A stretch of DNA of 9,037 nt, from contig JAFAAT010000023.1 in assembly GCA_023426425.1 (NCBI GenBank), positions 1 through 9,037 of the forward strand, written 5' to 3'. Under the pieces are notes generated by a model, which was not told the origin of the DNA, made no database searches, and was given only the letters and a program-made list of their open reading frames with translations. Positions 6,550 to 9,037 of the stretch are shown here, in pieces (positions within the stretch are counted from its first letter, which is position 1; each line of letters begins with the position of its first letter). The stretch is from Bacteroidota bacterium (GTDB lineage Bacteria > Bacteroidota > Bacteroidia > Chitinophagales > Chitinophagaceae). Made by a program: the position numbers and the translations under genes.

Positions 6550-6945
6550 TTACCAATCCTTTCGGCGCAGCTGCTTTTTCATCGAGTCGATCTTTTTAGA
6601 CTCAAGCCGTCTTTCCTTTGTTGCTTTGGAAATTCGGGTGGGCTTGCGTTTTTTCGGAATTATAAGGCTCTTTTCTACAAGTTCCTTCATCTTCTGAAGG
6701 GCGATCTGCTTATTCTCCAGCTGCGACCGGGTCTCACTACTCCTGACCATCAGGTAGCCTTCCTTGTTGATCTTGTTTTTGAGCTTATCGAGCAGAATGG
6801 CTTTTTCCTCTTCGGTGAGGGCAGCTGACTGGTCTACATGCCACCAGGCCTCTGCTGCAGTTTCTACTTTGTTGACGTTCTGTCCACCCTTACCGCCACT
6901 GCGGGCAGTACGGAAAAAGACTTCTTTGGAAAAATCAGAGGGCAT
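6550..6945 (-). CDS. arfB: Ribosome-rescue peptidyl-tRNA hydrolase ArfB (YaeJ/ICT1 family)
   Basis: ArfB enters the empty A site of ribosomes stalled at mRNA ends and hydrolyses the peptidyl-tRNA. The 131-residue product has the catalytic GGQ loop at residues 20-22 within SGGKGGQNVNKVET, which closely follows the class-I release-factor pattern. A folded domain reaches about residue 95. The tail is strongly basic (PKKRKPTR, then KKQLRRKDW at the end); in characterised family members the same kind of tail plugs the mRNA channel. The length is close to E. coli ArfB (140), and there is no tRNA-recognition domain as in RF1/RF2. I choose the ATG at 6945-6943, since family members begin shortly before the GGQ domain; an upstream in-frame ATG at 6999 would overlap the hydroxylase gene and add an unconserved, Arg/Pro-rich segment. 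No Shine-Dalgarno is seen. It starts 16 bases after the hydroxylase stop, so co-transcription is likely. Confidence 0.92.
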   Translation of the reverse strand: MPSDFSKEVFFRTARSGGKGGQNVNKVETAAEAWWHVDQSAALTEEEKAILLDKLKNKINKEGYLMVRSSETRSQLENKQIALQKMKELVEKSLIIPKKRKPTRISKATKERRLESKKIDSMKKQLRRKDW

Positions 6946-6961
6946 AAGGCGGGGGTTGAGG

Positions 6962-7576
6962 TTAGTCTTCCCTCTTGGGCACCGTGCGGAAGACCACATC
7001 CCAGATCACAGAGCTCACGCCAAAGCCTTTATCAGGAGCTTTGTAATGATGCAGGTGGTGATTGCGCCAGAGGGCTTTTAGCCAGCGGGGAGGAGCAAAA
7101 GCATGGATGGCGTAGTGCATGGAGCCATACAAGATATAGCCGAAGACAAAGCCGGGGAAGAAGGACAGTGCATACCAGCCCATGAGTGCATGCATCCCCA
7201 GAAAAATAAGGGATGATATGATCAGGCTTGGAATGGGAGGCATGAACAAGCGCTCTCTGTCGCGGGGATATTCATGGTGCACACCGTGCATGGTGTAGAC
7301 AAACTTCTGGGCTCTGGGACTTTCGGCTACGTAGTGGAAAGCATAGCGGTGCATGACATATTCAAAGAAACTCCAGAAAAGAGCCCCACCGCAGAACAGG
7401 AGTACTTCAGTGCCTACGCCGACACCTTTGTAGGCTGCACCGTAGTAGAGCATCAGGGCGATTATGGGGAAATAAATGCTATAGATGACCAGGGGATGCG
7501 TTTTTGTCATCATCTCCAGGTAATCGTTTTGGAACAATCTAGCCTGACCTTTGTTCTTAATCTTGTCGAAATGCAT
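6962..7576 (-). CDS. Fatty acid 2-hydroxylase-type integral-membrane di-iron enzyme
   Basis: This 204-residue protein belongs to the fatty acid hydroxylase/sterol desaturase superfamily. The histidine clusters that bind the two irons are complete: H76-x4-H81, H97-x2-H100-H101, H154-x3-H158 and H173-x2-H176-H177. Two stretches match fatty acid 2-hydroxylases (Scs7/FA2H) in particular: HGVHHEYPRDRERLFMPP (97-114) and GFGVSSVIWDVVFRT (184-198). Hydrophobic segments lie at about 28-48, 55-75, 115-134 and 135-153. The likely reaction is oxygen-dependent 2-hydroxylation of an acyl chain, perhaps in a sphingolipid or another N-acyl lipid. Unlike the yeast enzyme there is no fused cytochrome b5, so electrons must come from a separate carrier. 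The ATG at 7576 is preceded by AAGGAG, but only 2 bases separate it from the start, which is unusually short. arfB follows 16 bases downstream. Confidence 0.9.
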   Translation of the reverse strand: MHFDKIKNKGQARLFQNDYLEMMTKTHPLVIYSIYFPIIALMLYYGAAYKGVGVGTEVLLFCGGALFWSFFEYVMHRYAFHYVAESPRAQKFVYTMHGVHHEYPRDRERLFMPPIPSLIISSLIFLGMHALMGWYALSFFPGFVFGYILYGSMHYAIHAFAPPRWLKALWRNHHLHHYKAPDKGFGVSSVIWDVVFRTVPKRED

Positions 7577-7578
7577 AA

Positions 7579-7602
7579 CTCCTTATACTTAGCACAAAAA
7601 TA
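7579..7602 (-). promoter_or_regulatory. Candidate -7 box and close Shine-Dalgarno for the hydroxylase-arfB transcript
   Basis: On the minus strand TATTTTTG (7602-7595) is a full match to TAnnTTTG, with a weak TTAA 19 bases upstream inside the end of the exporter gene. AAGGAG (7584-7579) follows and ends 2 bases before the hydroxylase ATG. The leader would be only about 10-13 bases, so either the spacing is tight or part of the expression comes by read-through from the exporter gene, whose stop is 37 bases upstream of the ATG. Confidence 0.4.
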
Positions 7603-7613
7603 ATGCTCAGCAA

Positions 7614-9037
7614 TTAAGCTTTAACTTCTTCGTCCGCCTCTTCTTCCAGAGGCCACTCTGTGTTCTTCACCTTACGCTTTACTTTGTCCATCCACAAGAG
7701 GAAGGCGGGTTGTAACGTGAGGTTGGTGATCATTGCCAGGAGCAAAGTGAGCGAAGTCAGATAGCCCAGCGATTTGGTGCCGTCGAAATCTGATAAGGCG
7801 AACACTCCAAAGCCCGCAATCAGTATCAGTGAGGTATAGATGATACTGAGTCCTGTGTCAAATATTGTCCGCTTAACAGTTGCGGCGATATCGTCATCGT
7901 GACCTGACAATTCCTGCTTAAAGTTAACCAAAAATCTAATGGTTACATCAATGGTTATCCCCAGTGCCACACTGAAAACAAGGACTGTAGATGGTTTGAT
8001 GGGGATGCCCACCCAGCCCATGATGCCGGCTGTGATCATCAGTGGGATGATGTTAATGACTATGGAAATCAGGAGGATACGCCAGGACCTGAAGAGGAAA
8101 ATCATGCAGCCGAAGATCATTATAAATGCCAATATCAGGCTATCGCGAAGGCTGTTGATAATAAATCTGCTTCCCTCTAAGAACACTATGCTGGTGCCGG
8201 TGAAGGAGACATCATAATGTGCGGTATCGAAAATCTCCAGTGCCTTAGGACGGATGCTGTCCAGCAAAACCGGAAGTCGTTGGCTGCCCACATCGGCCAT
8301 GTTGATGCTGATGCGGGTTTGTTGCCTGGTGCTGTCGACAAAAGAATTGATCAACCGGTTGAACATACTGCCACCACCGGCACTACCTCTGAGGTAGGGC
8401 TGGATGAAGGCACCGTCAAACATATTAGGCACGCCATAGCTGGTGCTGTCACCATCATAGAAGGCCTGACGGGCGAATTTGACACCTTCTACAATAGAAA
8501 GAGGATGACCGATTTCATCGAATCTTTCGAGGTACTGCCCGAACTCGTCCATCTTTTCAAGTACGGGAAGGGAAACAGCACCATTCCTTCTGCGGGTGTC
8601 TACCACAATTTCCAGGGGCATTACACCTTTGAAGTTGCGCTCGAAGAATTTCAAGTCCTGGTAGACTTTGTCGTCTTTTGGAAGATCATCCACGATATGG
8701 CCGACGGTATTTAGCCGGAGCATACCGACTACGGAGACTGCACAAACCAGTATGGTGAAGCCGTAGATCCAGGGGCGGTGTTTGAACACCCAGGTGGTGA
8801 TGGTGCCCAGGAGGTTGTTGATCCATTTGCTCTCCAGGTAATTGGTGTGGCGGCCCTTGGGTGGGGGTAAGAGACTGAACAGCGCCGGAATGAAGATCAG
8901 TGAGATGAGGAAGATGGCCATGATGTTGATGCCGGCGACGAGGCCAAACTCTTTCAGCAACTGGCTTTCAGTAAAGAAGAATACCCCAAAGCCAATGGCT
9001 GCCGTGAGGTTGGTGAACAGTGTGACGATGCCCATCC
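7614..9037 (-). CDS. RND-superfamily (MMPL/HAE3-type) exporter, N-terminal part beyond window
   Basis: The frame is open through the window edge, so about 474 C-terminal residues are visible; the first visible Met (9035-9033) is internal. Counting from it, residues 1-58 are the last helices of the first half, with a TNLTAAIGFG motif and an FGL...IPALF helix pair. A cytoplasmic linker follows, then the first helix of the second half (about 89-108), a large periplasmic loop (about 110-293) and five more helices (about 295-316, 320-342, 350-371, 394-414, 425-448). The tail is acidic (WPLEEEADEE). This is the second half of an RND transporter of roughly 750-850 residues. HAE3/MMPL relatives move hydrophobic compounds such as hopanoids and other lipids using the proton gradient. 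In the TM10-equivalent motif (ALGITIDVTIRFL, 357-369) the key Asp363 is present, but the His common in relatives (IHFL) is Arg. Its stop is 37 bases before the hydroxylase ATG; a functional link is possible but unproven. Confidence 0.88.
   Translation of the reverse strand, partial: MGIVTLFTNLTAAIGFGVFFFTESQLLKEFGLVAGINIMAIFLISLIFIPALFSLLPPPKGRHTNYLESKWINNLLGTITTWVFKHRPWIYGFTILVCAVSVVGMLRLNTVGHIVDDLPKDDKVYQDLKFFERNFKGVMPLEIVVDTRRRNGAVSLPVLEKMDEFGQYLERFDEIGHPLSIVEGVKFARQAFYDGDSTSYGVPNMFDGAFIQPYLRGSAGGGSMFNRLINSFVDSTRQQTRISINMADVGSQRLPVLLDSIRPKALEIFDTAHYDVSFTGTSIVFLEGSRFIINSLRDSLILAFIMIFGCMIFLFRSWRILLISIVINIIPLMITAGIMGWVGIPIKPSTVLVFSVALGITIDVTIRFLVNFKQELSGHDDDIAATVKRTIFDTGLSIIYTSLILIAGFGVFALSDFDGTKSLGYLTSLTLLLAMITNLTLQPAFLLWMDKVKRKVKNTEWPLEEEADEEVKA

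Noticed and set aside
6529..6554. Inverted repeat GGTAAA/TTTACC with a 14-base loop at the end of arfB
   Set aside because: The stem is only 6 bp and AT-rich, the loop is long, and there is no T-tract, so I do not call a terminator.
6838..7185. Plus-strand open frame across arfB and the hydroxylase
   Set aside because: It covers two well-supported minus-strand genes and has no domain of its own.
8217..8714. Plus-strand 165-codon frame inside the exporter gene
   Set aside because: It lies opposite the periplasmic loop of the RND protein, with low-complexity composition and no known motif; an antisense shadow.

Overview
The window looks like chromosomal DNA of a member of the Bacteroidota, probably of the Cytophagales/Chitinophagales type; genus cannot be told from the sequence. 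The reasons are a TonB-dependent receptor with an N-terminal carboxypeptidase-regulatory-like domain followed by a DUF4249 lipoprotein, weak or absent Shine-Dalgarno sequences, and promoter -7 elements of the TAnnTTTG type (best TACCTTTG ahead of mutL). I see no tRNA, rRNA, CRISPR array, phage gene or insertion sequence.

Layout. Positions 1-2724 (minus strand) hold a surface-uptake pair: a TonB-dependent outer-membrane receptor (406-2724) and, 6 bases downstream, a DUF4249 lipoprotein cut by the window edge (1-399). A 174-bp divergent spacer (2725-2898) leads to a 74-residue two-helix membrane protein of unknown function (2899-3123, plus). A 290-bp spacer follows (3124-3413). It carries no gene but is rich in structure: a 22-bp tandem duplication abutting the small gene's stop, a six-unit 11-bp tandem array (3280-3345), and a recognisable mutL promoter. 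mutL (3414-5252) and a PaaE-like flavin/2Fe-2S reductase (5310-6398) run on the plus strand. A 7-bp tandem repeat begins within the reductase stop codon and lies in the 151-bp convergent spacer 6399-6549; the rest of that spacer (6432-6549) shows nothing I can name. The right part is on the minus strand, in transcription order: an RND-superfamily exporter truncated by the window edge (7614-9037), a fatty acid 2-hydroxylase-type di-iron enzyme (6962-7576) and the ribosome-rescue hydrolase ArfB (6550-6945). The last two probably share a transcript.

How they fit together. The receptor and DUF4249 protein probably act together at the outer membrane on an unknown ligand. The other genes are mostly housekeeping: mismatch repair, stalled-ribosome rescue, lipid modification and lipid/hydrophobe export. 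The fatty acid hydroxylase, RND exporter and orphan reductase could all touch membrane lipid metabolism, but that is inference from families, not from operon structure.

The points most worth a second look are the MutL C-terminal domain, where the metal-binding endonuclease motif appears eroded, and the six-unit 11-bp array directly upstream of the mutL promoter. I found no convincing new multi-gene system; most of the window is ordinary core genome.
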